Shown: positions 1 to 11,239, counted from the stretch's first letter. The stretch: 64,000 bases of DNA from Blastocladiella emersonii ATCC 22665 (GCA_025594325.1 JANHCV010000003.1:372001-436000), one strand, 5' to 3'. Notes: generated from the sequence alone by a model not told the origin. Made by a program: numbers and translations.

Positions 1-68
1 GAGAGCGAGCCGAGGCCGACCAGGTGCTGCATGAGCTCGGGCGGGCACCGCTCGTACAATGTTCTCAT
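1..68 (-). CDS. 5' end of the large unrecognised gene (second copy, cut by window edge)
   Basis: Mirror copy of the first 68 bases of the gene that starts at 19188. It gives the same N-terminus, beginning MRTLYERCPPELMQHL. Only the first 22 codons lie in the window, so it cannot be seen whether this copy is complete outside it. If the palindrome is real, this gene is present twice or once as a truncated copy. Confidence 0.6.
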   Translation of the reverse strand, partial: MRTLYERCPPELMQHLVGLGSL

Positions 69-1434
69 GGTGGCGCGGGACTCGACTTGGGGTTTGCAGA
101 ACGAGTTGTGCGTTGGTTGGTCGAAGAAATGGTGCGGAGCTACACGTGCCGAGCGACAGGACCAGCGGGTTAGCAAATCTGTCTTTCCGTCTGCCAGCGA
201 GCCAGGCAGACTCGAGCGGTCGACCGAGTTCTATTACTGCAGACGCGTACCAATCGCGAGCACGGTCGTAGGCGTGCGAGGAACTTGACGAGGATGCCCG
301 ATGGACGACACTCAGACGATGCAAAGGTCGCCACGAGATTTGACGGCAATGAACGCGATGGCGCAGACGAGGGTGCAGATGAAAAGCTTGCCGGAAGAGC
401 TATAAATGATGTGGTGCAATGAGCGGATATGGGACGCGCGGAACCGGCTTCGTGAGTGGACAATCCGCAGAGAGTACAGCAACGCGACAGTCGGCGCGCG
501 CCGCGTCTTATGAGCAGCAACCGGCGAGCCAGTACCCGTGCATGGACCGAGTCCGCATAGCAATGAGCAAACATGCGTACCGTCGATGGACGAAGATGCG
601 AACTCGCCGAGCCCTGCGTGGCTGGGCCGGCAGCTGTCAACGGTCGAGCCAAAGCGGGGAGCGCGATCAGAAGGCGACGGGCGAGGCGAACGAGCTGGAA
701 GTTGCACGGGCGGCCGAGTTTGTGTGGCCGTGCGCGGATGCGCATGCGTGTGTAAAAGAGGAGGGGAGGGTTCGACGACGAGGCAAAGGTCGAGAGGGCG
801 ATGCGGCAGAGAGTCGAGAGGCGCGCGCGTCGCGGCGAGCGGCGAGCAGCGATTGCGCAAATGCGAGGTAGCAATGAGCAAAAGGGCAGAGTCACGGGGG
901 CGACGCAAGTCGGGCAGACGAGGTGAGGAAGAGGAGAGTTGGGGAAGCGACGACAGCAGTCAGCTGCGCGTCGACCTGGCGGCGGCGGCGGGGCTTCGGC
1001 GATGGTGGACGCTTCGCGAGGGCGGCCGCTTTCGACAATGTCGCCGTGCTCAAACCCTGTGCTTCATCGCCGTGAATGCCTTGCGTCACGGCAGCAAGTG
1101 GGAGGCGGCCGGGACGCCGTTGCGAGAAGAAACACGCGCCGCCGACGCGCGGGCAACCCGGCCATGTGACGCCCACACGCGCCGCCGCGCGCAAATCGTG
1201 TGGGTCATTTGCACGCGAGTCTGCGTGAGTGGCGCCGCGGTGGTCTCGCGCACCATATGCTCGTTTTCCACTGTACCCATCCCGTACGAATCCCGAAGCT
1301 GAAGAGGACGCGCACACGCACGCACATTGCAACGCATCAACAAACCGCACCCAACTCGCGCAACGGCCATCACTACGCGCCGCTGCCGCTCGACCACCAC
1401 CACCACCACTACCAGCAGCACCTCCCACTCCACC
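69..1434. promoter_or_regulatory. divergent intergenic region between the large gene and the Skp1-like gene
   Basis: No convincing gene is seen. Long open frames here are low-complexity Arg/Ser/Ala shadows of GC-rich DNA. The region separates two divergent starts, at 68 (minus) and 1435 (plus), so it should hold both promoters. A TATAAA-like stretch lies near 400. The last 110 bases before the plus-strand ATG contain TTGCAACGCATCAAC, a motif also seen upstream of the other Skp1-like genes, followed by a CCA/CAC-rich leader. Confidence 0.4.
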
Positions 1435-2346
1435 ATGCTCGACTTTGCTCTGACGACCGGCGAACCCGCCATCCTGCTGCCGACCGACGAGGTCCGCCTC
1501 GAGACATCGGAGGGAACGATCGTCACCACGACCGTTGCGGTGATCGGGCAGTCGGCGCTGCTCCACAACATGCTCTGCAGCATGCTACCCGCCGCCAAGG
1601 GGCTCGCGATCCCGCTGCCCAACGTGTCCGAGGCGGCGCTCGCGCGCGTGCTCGAGTGGCTACGCGCGCACATTGCCGACGACGGGTACACGGCGCCGCA
1701 CGAGTACCAGAGCCGCACCGAGATCATGGAGTCGCTGCGCAACGCGACCATCTCGGAGCGGGACGAGGCGCTGTTCGAGAAGCTGTCCGACGAGCAGATC
1801 ATCGACCTCGCGCTGGCGGCCGACTACCTCCAGATCCAACCACTCGTCAACCTCGTGTGCTTCGTCATTGCCCGCGAGCTGAGCGCGTGACGCGGCGAGC
1901 AGAAGCTCCGCGACCGGTTCGGCCTGCCCGACGACCTGTCCGAGGAGCGCAAGGCCGAGATCCGCGCCCGGTTCGGCCTGCTCGACCCCGTCGCCAGCAG
2001 CTGCTCGCCCCCGGACGCCGCCGTCAAGTTCTTCGACTTTGACCTGATTGCGTCGTATCGCGCTCGTGCGCATGCTCATGCTCAAACCCAAGCTCATGAT
2101 GACTGCGCCGAGTTCGCCGACTCGGACAGCTCGTGCTACTCGGGCGGCACGCTCTCGCTCGACGAGTCGGTTGAAGATGGTAGCGCGTGCGCGTCTGCGT
2201 CGGAGGGCGACGAGTACGACGGCTCGGAGGGCGACGAGTGCGCGTCCGAGTCGGAGGGTGGCGAGTACGACGAGTGGGAGGGTGGTGAGTGCGACGACGA
2301 CGCGGAGGGTGGTGAGTGCGACGACGACGTGGAGGGAGGCGAGTAA
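1435..2346 (+). pseudogene. Skp1-like protein interrupted by an in-frame TGA (left copy)
   Basis: The ATG at 1435 opens a 151-codon frame with the Skp1 layout: an N-terminal BTB/POZ-like half (VRLETSEGTIVTTT, then ALARVLEWLRAHI) and the helical part ALAADYLQIQPLVNLVC. A TGA at 1888-1890 stops it just before the conserved Skp1 tail. The same frame then continues as RGEQKLRDRFGLPDDLSEER and runs open to a TAA at 2344-2346 through an acidic repeat tail. Skp1 links F-box proteins to cullin in SCF ubiquitin ligases. The TGA removes the C-terminal helices that contact the F-box. Compared with the intact paralogues at 35.0 and 41.4 kb it looks like a nonsense mutation. A truncated functional product or UGA readthrough cannot be excluded. 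Confidence 0.7.
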
Positions 2347-2406
2347 GACGACGACGACGACGACGTGGAGGGAGGCGAGTACGACGCCGACCTGGAAGGT
2401 GACGAG
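2195..2406 (+). repeat. tandem repeats coding for an acidic Gly/Glu/Asp tail
   Basis: Imperfect units of about 24-27 bases built on GAGGGTGGTGAGTGCGACGA. In the Skp1-like frame they read as repeats of the type EGGECDDD and EGDEY. The repeats continue past the TAA at 2346 up to about 2400. A mirror copy is in the right arm. Confidence 0.75.
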
Positions 2407-3639
2407 TGTGACAAGTGAGACTGGCCGGGCACCCATCAAAATACACTCCCGTTCATTGCATCGCTCCACCGACCGTCTGCGAGAATGGGATTGACGAGCG
2501 CAAGCGGGTTCCTCACGAGGACGATAGAGCAACAAAGTAGCAACGTGGGCGGCAGGTCGCTCGCCGCTGCCGAGCCATTCCGCGGGCAGCGCCGACCGAG
2601 ACCGCGTCGCGAGCTCAGAGGAGCCGGAAATCGGCCGGGCAAGCGGTCGAGACCGGCTCGGCGCTCGCGTCGAGGCGACCGAATCGCGCGAGGGCGGACG
2701 CGGCGTTCATGCGCACGCGGCGGGGCTGTCGCGCGCGTCAACCGGCGGGATGACATCACCGCGCGCCGCCGGAGGCGCGTCCGCACCGTCGTCGCCTTCT
2801 CCGTCGCCCTGCGCGGCGGCGGTGCGGTTCCAGCACAATCAGCGCATACGCACCACTCGCCGCAATGCATCGACACCCGCAAGACCGCCTCCAGCTCGCG
2901 CGACCGACGCCGGCCGGGCGGTGCCGGCGCGGCGACGCGGGGGACGCGGGCGACGCGGGCGAGGTCGGACGGGCGGGGCGCGTCGCCGGCCGCATCCGCG
3001 AGTCTGCTGCATGTCGATGGGGTCCGAGTAGCTTCCATTGCGGTAGCGGAGCGAGGGCGGGGAGCGAGGGAAGTGCGGGGGAGCGGCGGTGGGCGCCCGA
3101 TCGGCAACGCGTGGGAGCAGCGCCTCGCGCCCGCTGACCGCACCCTCCATCATCAGCCGCCCATCACTCGGTCGGTCACCATCGCGCTCGCTGGCCTGCC
3201 CTGCCTCGCCCCGCCTCGTACTTGTCCTCGTCCTCGTCCTCGTCCTGCCGAACCGATGGTCCCCGCGCCGGACCGAGCCCGCAGCTGACGGTGGTCGCCG
3301 ACTCGCCGACGCGTGCCCGTCCCCTTGCATCGAGTCGCTGTGCCGATTCATCGTCGAACTGCATCACCGTCGGCGCCCGTCGAGGGCGCGCGCGCGCGCT
3401 GCTGTTGCGCGCCGCCAGAGCGCTCGCCGGTCGCGGTGGGTGGCGTGACGGCAGCCGACGTCGCCCTCGCCGTGTCTCCCACCGATTCCGCTCCGCTTCC
3501 AGCACCTCGTACCGCCGCCCGCCTCGCCCGCCAAACCCACACGCGCGCGCGCCAAGTCTCCACCCGAACGTCTCGCACCGCGACGCGTCCGGCACGCGTC
3601 GCCGCGGCCCGCATCGCCTCCGACGGACATGATCCGGCC
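2347..3639. other. GC-rich stretch without a convincing gene
   Basis: Several open frames of 200-270 codons overlap on both strands. All are Arg/Ala/Pro-rich with no domain, no consistent splice signals and no paralogue elsewhere in the window, so I read them as by-products of high GC. A short TCCTCG microsatellite (four to five units) sits at about 3223-3247. Confidence 0.5.
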
Positions 3640-5086
3640 GCCGGCCATGATCGTGCACCACACCACACCACGGCGCGCCAGTGCCCGCAGGCGCTCGTGC
3701 TCTCGTCCCAAGTACGCCAAGGACCTGATCCGCCCGGTCCTCCATCATCGCGCAGCCGCTCGGCGACGCGACCCACGCCGTGTCCAGTTCACTAACTCGC
3801 ATTGCGTCGCCCTCGTTCTGCGTAGCGTCGTCGTCGTTATCTGGCACCAGTCCGGCCGGGTTTCGGCAGGGATACTCAGCGGCTGCCTCCGTGATCTCGG
3901 CGCGCCTGGTCTCAGCGACGACCGTCTGCATCATCGACATCATTATCAAGACGCTCAAGCTGTGCAAGAGGAGATGCACCAGTCGCTCAACAAGATGCTC
4001 AAGGGTACGCGTCTTCTCACGCGACGCTCGCCGCGGGCATGACTAACAAGCAGTCTCGCTTCGGCAGTCTGTACCGGCTACTCCAGATCGTGCCCCGCTC
4101 CTCGCTCTCGGTATCGCGACCTTCGTTGCTGCGGTCCTGCCGTGGTCGCGCCGGCCCCCGTCATGTTTGACTCGACTCGATCATCCTGGCCGCCATCATT
4201 ACCGCACCCGCACCATCACTCTGTCTACACCAAGCCCGCCTTCCACGACGACTCGAATGACGATCGCGAGACGATGCGCTTCGGTACGCTCACTCGACGC
4301 GTTCATGACCGCACGCGCCGCGCTCCCACTCACTCAGCCCAATTCGACGTGTAGTCCGCCACTCGACCACCTCCCGCGTCAAGTCGCCGCGCGTCAAGCT
4401 CGACATGACCGAGGCCGCCGCACTCCTGTGGTTCCGGTTCCGCACGCGCGGTTCCCGCTCGGCCACAACTACGAGAGAAGACGTGGCCCTGTCAGCTCGA
4501 CTGGTTCGCCGTCATCTTTTCGAGGGCAGGTCGACGACGTACGTGCCTCGGCCTGCCTCATTGACAAGACCCAGCCCGCGCACAAGGTCGACGACATGCT
4601 GCACCGCCGCGACGCGCCTCCGCGGCCTGTTCCAGCCCCGACGTTCCGCCCACGGTCGTGCCCGGCGGGCCCGAGTTCCTCGCGCACGCCGCGCGGCTCA
4701 TCATGGCCCGCACCGACAGCGGCCTGCTCGAGCCCGTCTCAACTTCACCGATGTGTTCGTGATCAAGTCGGTCCCCGTCACCATCCCGTTCGCCATCGCG
4801 GGCGGGCGCCGCGCCGTGGCCTCCGAGAAGCGCAAGCAGTACGCGCCGCTGTATGCGGCCACCGACCCAGACCACCAGTACCTGCCCAGCGGCAATTTCT
4901 GCAACGTCGCGCTCTACATATCGGCCTGCCGCACCACGTCGAGGCCGTCTTCGTCATCGCGGCCCTCATGCTGCTCCTCCCGGTACGTCGATCCCGCTCC
5001 TCGTTACCTACGCAACGTTCACTAACGCTCTGTCTCGCGTGCCTCACAGCGACGAGTTCGAGCGCACCGAAGCCAAGGTCAAGTAG
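3640..5086 (+). pseudogene. array module 1: multi-exon gene of unknown family, frame-broken (left copy)
   Basis: Exons are recognised by homology to the next two modules and by GTACG...CTAAC...AG introns. Introns are read at about 4005-4067, 4284-4354 and 4983-5049. Recognisable blocks are: an exon from 3826 with SPAGF then VISARLVSATTVCIIDIIIK; a block ending DRETMRFG before an intron; PRVKLDMTEAA; a long exon LNFTDVFVIKSVPVTIPFAI; a hydrophobic stretch HVEAVFVIAALMLLLP; and after the last intron DEFERTEAKVK with stop at 5086. At least two single-base frame changes are needed to join these blocks, one just before LNFTDVF and one before the hydrophobic stretch. Codon quality stays high on both sides. 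The hydrophobic segment and short charged tail suggest a membrane protein. The function is not recognised. Confidence 0.45.
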
Positions 5087-5093
5087 TTGGGGC

Positions 5094-6631
5094 GCGGGTC
5101 GGAGTAACGGGTCTCGGTCTCGTCGTGCGCCAACTGCGGATCATGTACGCTTCCCTTGCCACACCGCTCCCGTGTTCAGTACACTGACTCGCATCGCGTC
5201 GTCGTCGTACCATAGCGTCGGCGGTATCTGGGACCGGTCCAGCCGGTTTTTGGAAGGGACGTTTCGGCGGCTGCAGCTCCGTGATCTCGGCGCGCCTGGT
5301 CTCAGCGACGATCGTCCGCATCGTCGACATCGTCATCAAGGCGCTCGGCGTGCACATCAAGGGCACCAGCAGCGGCGCGGCGCGGCGCGGCCAAGGCCCA
5401 GGAGTACGCTTTGTCGTGTTCGGTCCCCGCTTTTTGCCCAACTTACGGTATGTCTCACTTCTGTAGTCTGCGCGATCTGCGCCGCGCATTCGGCAACATT
5501 TGCATCAACCATGGTACTAGGCACGCGGCGCCGACGATCAACTACGGGTCCAGGTACGGCTCGTTTCACCGTTTCTCCCAGTTCGATACGAGCACGACTG
5601 ACATTTCCAAATCTCGCTCCCATAGTTTGCGGCAGCTCTTCGACGCCGCCAGCAACATGAACATTATGGACTAGCGACAGACACGCGCGCGTGTCGCCTC
5701 TGGGTACGGCACTTTTTCACTTGACTTCCGTGACTCAAGTGCGACTAACGTCGCACCCCTACTTTTACAGTTCGCGCGCCAGCGTCTCGGTCAAGGCGAC
5801 GAGGTCACGTACCACCAGCGCCAGCGTCTCCCGACCGCTCGCGGCGGGCCCAACGCGTGTGGTTCTCGGGTGGGCGGCGCAGATCACGCGGTGGATGGTC
5901 AAGTTCGAAGTTCGTGGCGAACGCCATGCCGTGCCCGTGTCCATCGGCCAGTGTGGGATCACGCCGCTTCGAGTCCTGATCCGGTGCAGCATCATCTCCT
6001 CCTCGCCCGCGGTCCAGTTCGCCGTGCTCACGGTCCTGCCCATCTCGTTTGTGCGTGGCCAATCTAGCTGCTCATGGTCACCATCGAGGCCGGTCGCACC
6101 CTCGCGCCGCTCATCGCCGCCAAGTTCATCGCGTTTCCACATGCTGATCAAGGCGTCGTCGCTCTCCAAGCTCGGCGAGGGCCATTCTGCCGCCTGTCGT
6201 TGCTGCGCTGTCGCTCATTGTTTTCATTCAACTCGGCCGTCCTTTATCGCCACTGTTCCTGCTCCTACCACGCCACGCGCTACGTGAGGTCCGCCATCAA
6301 CGACTCGCACCACGACCGCTGCGAGATGCGCTTCGGTACGTCTTTGCGACGCGTCGCGTCCGCCACCCGATGTACCGCCGCTCACTCACCCCGATTCGAC
6401 GTCTAGTCTTTGGTCCGGCCATCCTCCCGACGTCGCCGCCCACCACGACCCGCGTGTCAAGTTCAACGTGACCGAGGAACATGCCCATCAGGTTCCGGTA
6501 TGACGTGGGGTACCCGTTCGGCTGCATCGGCACGACCCGGCCCGCGTACGATGCTGTCAACGTGTTGCACGGCCCGTATCACGGTACGTTTCCCCATCGC
6601 CGCATTAATCCCGCCGAGGCCTGATCACTGA
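5094..6631 (+). pseudogene. array module 2 of the same family, frame-broken (left copy)
   Basis: Repeats the exon blocks of module 1 in order. A short hydrophobic start (VTGLGLVVRQLRIM) precedes an intron at 5145-5215. Then come SAVSGTGPAGF and VISARLVSATIVRIVDIVIK, introns at about 5404-5466 and 5554-5625, and QLFDAASNMNIMD. An exon from 5771 holds SPAVQFAVLTVLPISF and TLAPLIAAKFIAF. It is followed by RYVRSAINDSHHDRCEMRFG, an intron, and TTTRVKFNVTEE. The frame changes inside the hydrophobic exon, so the copy looks damaged. Splice signals are well kept. Either the genes decayed recently or single-base assembly errors are present. The family is not recognised. Confidence 0.4.
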
Positions 6632-6656
6632 TCCACATCGCTTCTTCCCAAATCGT

Positions 6657-8016
6657 AGCGTCGTCGCCATCGGACCAGTTTTGGCCGGGCCCCGCTGGTG
6701 ATACCCGGCGGCGTATCCGTGCTCATGGCGCGCGTCTCGCCTCGGCGACGATCGTTGTGTGCACCACCTTCGATACGCTTGACGTGTACATCAAGGGCAG
6801 CGCCAGCAGCTCGGGCAAGGCCGAGGGGTACGCGATGTCTCGCTCAAGCTCCACAACAACATGAGCAGGACTAACGCCCTCGCTTTCCCGCTCAGTACAC
6901 CCTCAACCCAACTTCTCAACGTCGCCGGCAACATGAACGCCACGGGCAGCAACAACTATGCGTTTATGAATCATGGGTACGGTTCGTCGTGCTCGCGCTT
7001 TCCAATGAAGACTACTAACGCTCTCCTGCCTCTATCCCACAGTTCGCACCAGCTGCTCGCTCGAATCAACGAGACCATGTCCCGCGAGCGCCTCGGTCAT
7101 TCGCGCAGCGGGCTCAACGCGCAGGCAGTCCTCGCGAGGAGCGAGGACGGCTCAAGCCGCGCGGTCGCTCGCCAAGTTCATGACGGCCGCTGCCGTGCTC
7201 GGGCTCATTGGCGAGTGCGAGGCCGCGGCAGTCCGGGTTCTGCCATTCCGGTACATCATCTCGCTCGCGGTCCAGTTCACCATGCACCTGGTCCTGTTCA
7301 TCAAGGACGTGGTTCGGCTGATCGAGGTCATTGTCAAGGCCATGCGCATCCTCGCGCCGCTCATTGCCAAGGTCATCGCGTTCCGCACGTCGTCGTTGCC
7401 CTCGGAGCTCGGCGAGGTCCACTCGGCCGCGGCCGCCGCCAACGGAGCCAAGATCATGGTCTCGGTACTCGGCGAGGAGGTGCAGCAGCTCGAGTCCCCA
7501 AGTTCGCCGCCATCAACGCGGCGTAGCAGCGACGGCTCATTGACGACTACGCGCGCGCGCGCGCCGCGCGGGTTCGCGTACACGGCCGTGCAGTCTGGCA
7601 TTGCCGCGGACGAGTGGTGGTACGAGGCCGACAAGTCGGAGGGAAGCAACTACAACAACGCAGGCTCGGTCGACGACGGTCATCCTGCAGTCGCGCGAGG
7701 TCCGGCCAGGTTCGAGTACCGAGTGCCCGCGCGCGAGTACGGCACCTCGGACCGGACCCAGCCCTCGCCGTCACCACACCAACTGCACCTTCCACCCGAG
7801 CGACGGCAAATAACCACCGTACGTCGCGGCCCACGACCGCTGACCCGACCTTGCATCCATCCTCGCAACTCCCTGTCCCTGCAGCTGGCGCCTCGTGTCT
7901 CGCTCGCTCCGATTGCTCACCGAATTGGCCTGTCGGTGCCCGTTGTGGTGCCATCTTCTCTTTCTCTGAGGGCCCGCGGACGCGTACGCGTCCACGGACC
8001 TGTGGACGGGAATTGA
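6657..8016 (+). pseudogene. array module 3 of the same family, with the longest hydrophobic exon (left copy)
   Basis: Contains ARLASATIVVCTTFDTLDVY, then introns ending at about 6894 and 7041, with TQLLNVAGNMNATGSNNY between them, then a long exon. From an ATG at 7180 a 278-codon frame runs to 8016. Its first 110 residues are strongly hydrophobic (VQFTMHLVLFIKDVVRLIEV, then ILAPLIAKVIAF) and align with the matching exon of module 2, so this part is probably coding. The rest of the frame is Pro/Arg-rich and less convincing. The upstream exon joins in a different frame. The function is unknown; one or two membrane-associated helices are likely. Confidence 0.4.
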
Positions 8017-8656
8017 AGCGGTCATGGTGTGCATGAAGAGCAGGCGTGAAACTTGTGCAATCGGACGCAGGTTCGGCGGCATACGCGCGAGGCTGGACGC
8101 TTGGCGCATCGCGGTCGGTGCTGGTCCGGACCGTGACGCGCACGCTCGGCTGGTCGCAGCAGTCCGACACGCTGGCGTCGCATCGGTCGCCGAGTTCAGC
8201 TATCTGCGCTCCTCCTCGTGGCCGTCGTCGTCATCCGCTCCTCCCTCGTTGCTCCACAGTGTCGCGGTCGGCGGCACCGGCGCTGCGGCCCTCGCAACAA
8301 ACGATGGCAGGGGCGCGGTCATTTGGCGACCGAGACGACGCGCGCGAGCGAGCGATCAATTTCCTTTGTTTTTGTTCTTCATATTGTTGATGGATGGCCC
8401 ACTTTCTGTATCATTCGCGAAGTTGTGGTCGAGTGGTCTGGGCTGGCGTCTGCTGCAAGAGTTGAGCCCTGTTCCGCGGCGCAGCCTGCGATTATTATCC
8501 CTTGGAGACAGACAGTTCGGTCCGCAAGCACGACCTCATGTGAGCTCAGATAATATTATTCAGCGCGTGTATGCGTTACAACAATCGACGGCTCGCGGGT
8601 TTCTCGCGCGCGAGCTTGGTCGCAGCGAGGACTTCGACCTCGTCACAGCGGGAATT
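8017..8656. other. end of left arm, no clear gene
   Basis: A plus-strand frame from 8024 crosses the arm/spacer junction, so its last residues differ between the two arms. The piece IIQRVYALQQSTARGFLARE near 8560-8620 has coding-like composition, but nothing identifies it. Confidence 0.4.
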
Positions 8657-9140
8657 CTCAGCTGTAGCTTTAGCGAAGCTGAGTTTCTGTTTGAGCAATT
8701 GAAACCTATCAGAGACATCAACCTGCACGTGAACCAAGCTTCGTCTGCAGTTCTAGCCCCCGACCCCACTCTCTTGGTCTAGCTCTCATTCCAAGTCCCC
8801 GACTCCCCGCATTGGCCTCAGCTCTGTGTAATAAAAATTCTGACACTGCTTATTTGACGAGGCGACCTACTTGAAAGTCCTCAAATGTGCGTCAACCTGG
8901 AGTGACAGTGGAGCGGTCGGTCGGTGCTGTCTCCCACTGCTGCGCCACCCGCTGAGCCACCCGCTGAGCCACCGCCCTCAATGTGCCTGATGATCAATAC
9001 ATTTTGTTCCTCCCTATATCTTTCTCGTGGACCCTGAGCGAAGCTGGAGCGTGAGCTGACGAACCTATATTGAATTTTTCCTGGGCGTTTTGAAGGCGAT
9101 AACAGCGTTTATAGCCTTTAAAAGCGTGCGCAGCCTTCAA

Positions 9141-9180
9141 AGGCGGGGGAGTGCTTTTGAAGGCGGGGGAGTGCTTTTGA
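9141..9180. repeat. 20-bp direct tandem repeat
   Basis: Two exact copies of AGGCGGGGGAGTGCTTTTGA lie back to back. Looser relatives of the CTTTGAAAGC and CCTTCAAA motif extend from about 9090 to 9260 in both orientations. Confidence 0.85.
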
Positions 9181-9989
9181 AAGCTGGTGGGTGACTTTAA
9201 CGGCCGGACATGGCTTTTGAAAGCACCGCTTGCCTGCGGTGCCTTAATCGCCTTCAAAACGACCAAAAAAAATCGTGATGAAGCTTGCTGTTCCACGCCG
9301 TCAGCCTGTGAAAGAATTTCGTCTGACGTTGCAAAAAGTTAGGGTCTAGTTTCATTCGTTTTGCATGTAGGTTGGTCAGGTCAGCGGGAGAACAGGAGCA
9401 AGCGCTTAGTCCCGAAACGAGGCAAACGCCGGCGCCCTGGGTGATGCCAATCATGTGAGGCGGTCGCAAATGAGGGGCGCGTCCCCGCCAAGGATGCCCT
9501 CAACTGCTGCTCTCTACAACATCTATGTGTAACGTGGCTCCATACGATAGAAGTTGTGGGAGGCTAGCGCTGCGCAACACCATTCGTGCCAAGATCGCTG
9601 TGACGAGTCGCGGCAGATGATTGAAGGTTCGGCGAACCTCAAGCAATTGGTAAAGATTTAAGTGACAAGCAACACTATGTGCGAGCCGCGATCAAGTCTG
9701 TTGGCATCGACTAGTCGCGCCCGTCAACTACGCCACGAGTAGCTCACCGGATACGCCAAGTCGCGGCGACAAGGGCCGCGCCGTCGCCCATCACGTCGAC
9801 TCGCGCACGACGCGCTCAAGTTCGCGCGGTAAGGTTCTTCCTATTATCGTTCTCGACGCGATTCGCGCTGCGTGGAGGCGCCGCCGAGCTTCAAGTTCCC
9901 GCGCAAATTTGCTCGTGCCGTCGGCCTGGATCGCAGCGACGCAGCGCACGCTCTCGCGTCGACTGTACTCTTCCTCGCCTGACCATTTG

Positions 9990-10226
9990 CTCACTCGTCT
10001 CCGCCACGTCGCCCACAGCCTCGGTCACCCTCGACAAACTGCTCTCCCCCATCGACTGGCCGGCGCTGCCCTCGAGCTCGTACTCGGCCGCGTAAACGTT
10101 CATGGTCAAGGTACGAAACTCGCCCACGCCCAGCACGGTCTCCGACTTACGCCGATGATTCTCTCCTGTGTAGTACATTGCGGGCACCGTCACAATCCAA
10201 TGGTCGTGGTCGATGGCGCCGAGTGA
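9990..10226 (+). pseudogene. relic of a spliced gene (two exon pieces)
   Basis: A good intron is visible at 10111-10173 (GTACGA donor, TGTGTAG acceptor). The flanking pieces read TASVTLDKLLSPIDWPALPS before it and YIAGTVTIQWSWS after it. The upstream piece carries an in-frame TAA close to the donor, so the gene is broken. The family is not recognised. Confidence 0.3.
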
Positions 10227-11239
10227 ACCAGCTGCGGGTGCAAGGACGGGTTTAAGAATCACCCAAGGCGTGTTGTCTCAGTGCTGACTGACTTTGCGCT
10301 CACAATGATCTCTCCTCCGCATCGCAAGCTGCTTCAGAACTCGTCAATGCCTCGCAGTTCCTTGCCCGACACGAGCTGGCAGCGACGCTCGCAGCGACGC
10401 TGGGGTCATGCGGCGACGAACAGCGCGTCCCGCTTGCGTTCTAGAAGCTGATTCCTCACGGTGTGCTTGCTGGCATCAAGGACTCGAGCTGGATCGCAGA
10501 CATGCACGTCAAGCACCGGCGCAAATCGTTTGATCAACGGTCCTCGCAGTTGCGAAGGAGCTCCGACGTGTTGCGCCGCTTGTTGCACAAGCCGCTTGAA
10601 ATTCCCGCTGTGACGAGGTCGAAGTCCTCGCTGCGACCAAGCTCGCGCGCGAGAAACCCGCGAGCCGTCGATTGTTGTAACGCATACACGCGCTGAATAA
10701 TATTATCTGAGCTCACATGAGGTCGTGCTTGCGGACCGAACTGTCTGTCTCCAAGGGATAATAATCGCAGGCTGCGCCGCGGAACAGGGCTCAACTCTTG
10801 CAGCAGACGCCAGCCCAGACCACTCGACCACAACTTCGCGAATGATACAGAAAGTGGGCCATCCATCAACAATATGAAGAACAAAAACAAAGGAAATTGA
10901 TCGCTCGCTCGCGCGCGTCGTCTCGGTCGCCAAATGACCGCGCCCCTGCCATCGTTTGTTGCGAGGGCCGCAGCGCCGGTGCCGCCGACCGCGACACTGT
11001 GGAGCAACGAGGGAGGAGCGGATGACGACGACGGCCACGAGGAGGAGCGCAGATAGCTGAACTCGGCGACCGATGCGACGCCAGCGTGTCGGACTGCTGC
11101 GACCAGCCGAGCGTGCGCGTCACGGTCCGGACCAGCACCGACCGCGATGCGCCAAGCGTCCAGCCTCGCGCGTATGCCGCCGAACCTGCGTCCGATTGCA
11201 CAAGTTTCACGCCTGCTCTTCATGCACACCATGACCGCT

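Larger units (their letters stand above)
1..8656. repeat. left arm of giant inverted repeat (palindrome)
   Basis: Every stretch compared here is the exact reverse complement of the right arm, with position x matching 19256-x. The long reading frames translate identically in both arms, and even a (GC)n microsatellite near 7555 has the same length in each. Identity stops at 8656/10600, where the flanks become different. The left edge is cut by the window, so the arm may be longer. Identity this complete means a very recent event, active gene conversion between arms, or an assembly fold-back artefact. Confidence 0.95.
8657..10599. other. unique spacer of the palindrome
   Basis: The 1943 bases between the arms are not inverted copies of each other and are less GC-rich than the arms. 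They contain a short tandem repeat, a relic exon pair and several coding-like fragments in changing frames, for example on the minus strand GPLIKRFAPVLDVHVCDP near 10500. No complete gene, telomere repeat or transposase is seen. Confidence 0.6.

Noticed and set aside
170-908. Open frames of 198-241 codons on the minus strand between the large gene and the Skp1-like gene
   Set aside because: Low-complexity Arg/Ser/Ala/Pro composition, overlapping frames on both strands and no domain; expected by chance in GC-rich DNA.
1888-1890. UGA recoded as an amino acid genome-wide
   Set aside because: Housekeeping genes in the window end at ordinary stops, including TGA for CDC27, the kinase and the large gene, so TGA works as a stop here. 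Local readthrough stays possible.
9090-9260. CRISPR-like array of short repeats
   Set aside because: Only two exact 20-bp units without spacers, followed by loose variants; the organism is a eukaryote.
8657-10599. Telomere, centromere or replication origin in the palindrome spacer
   Set aside because: No telomeric repeat, no AT-rich block and no known origin motif is visible.
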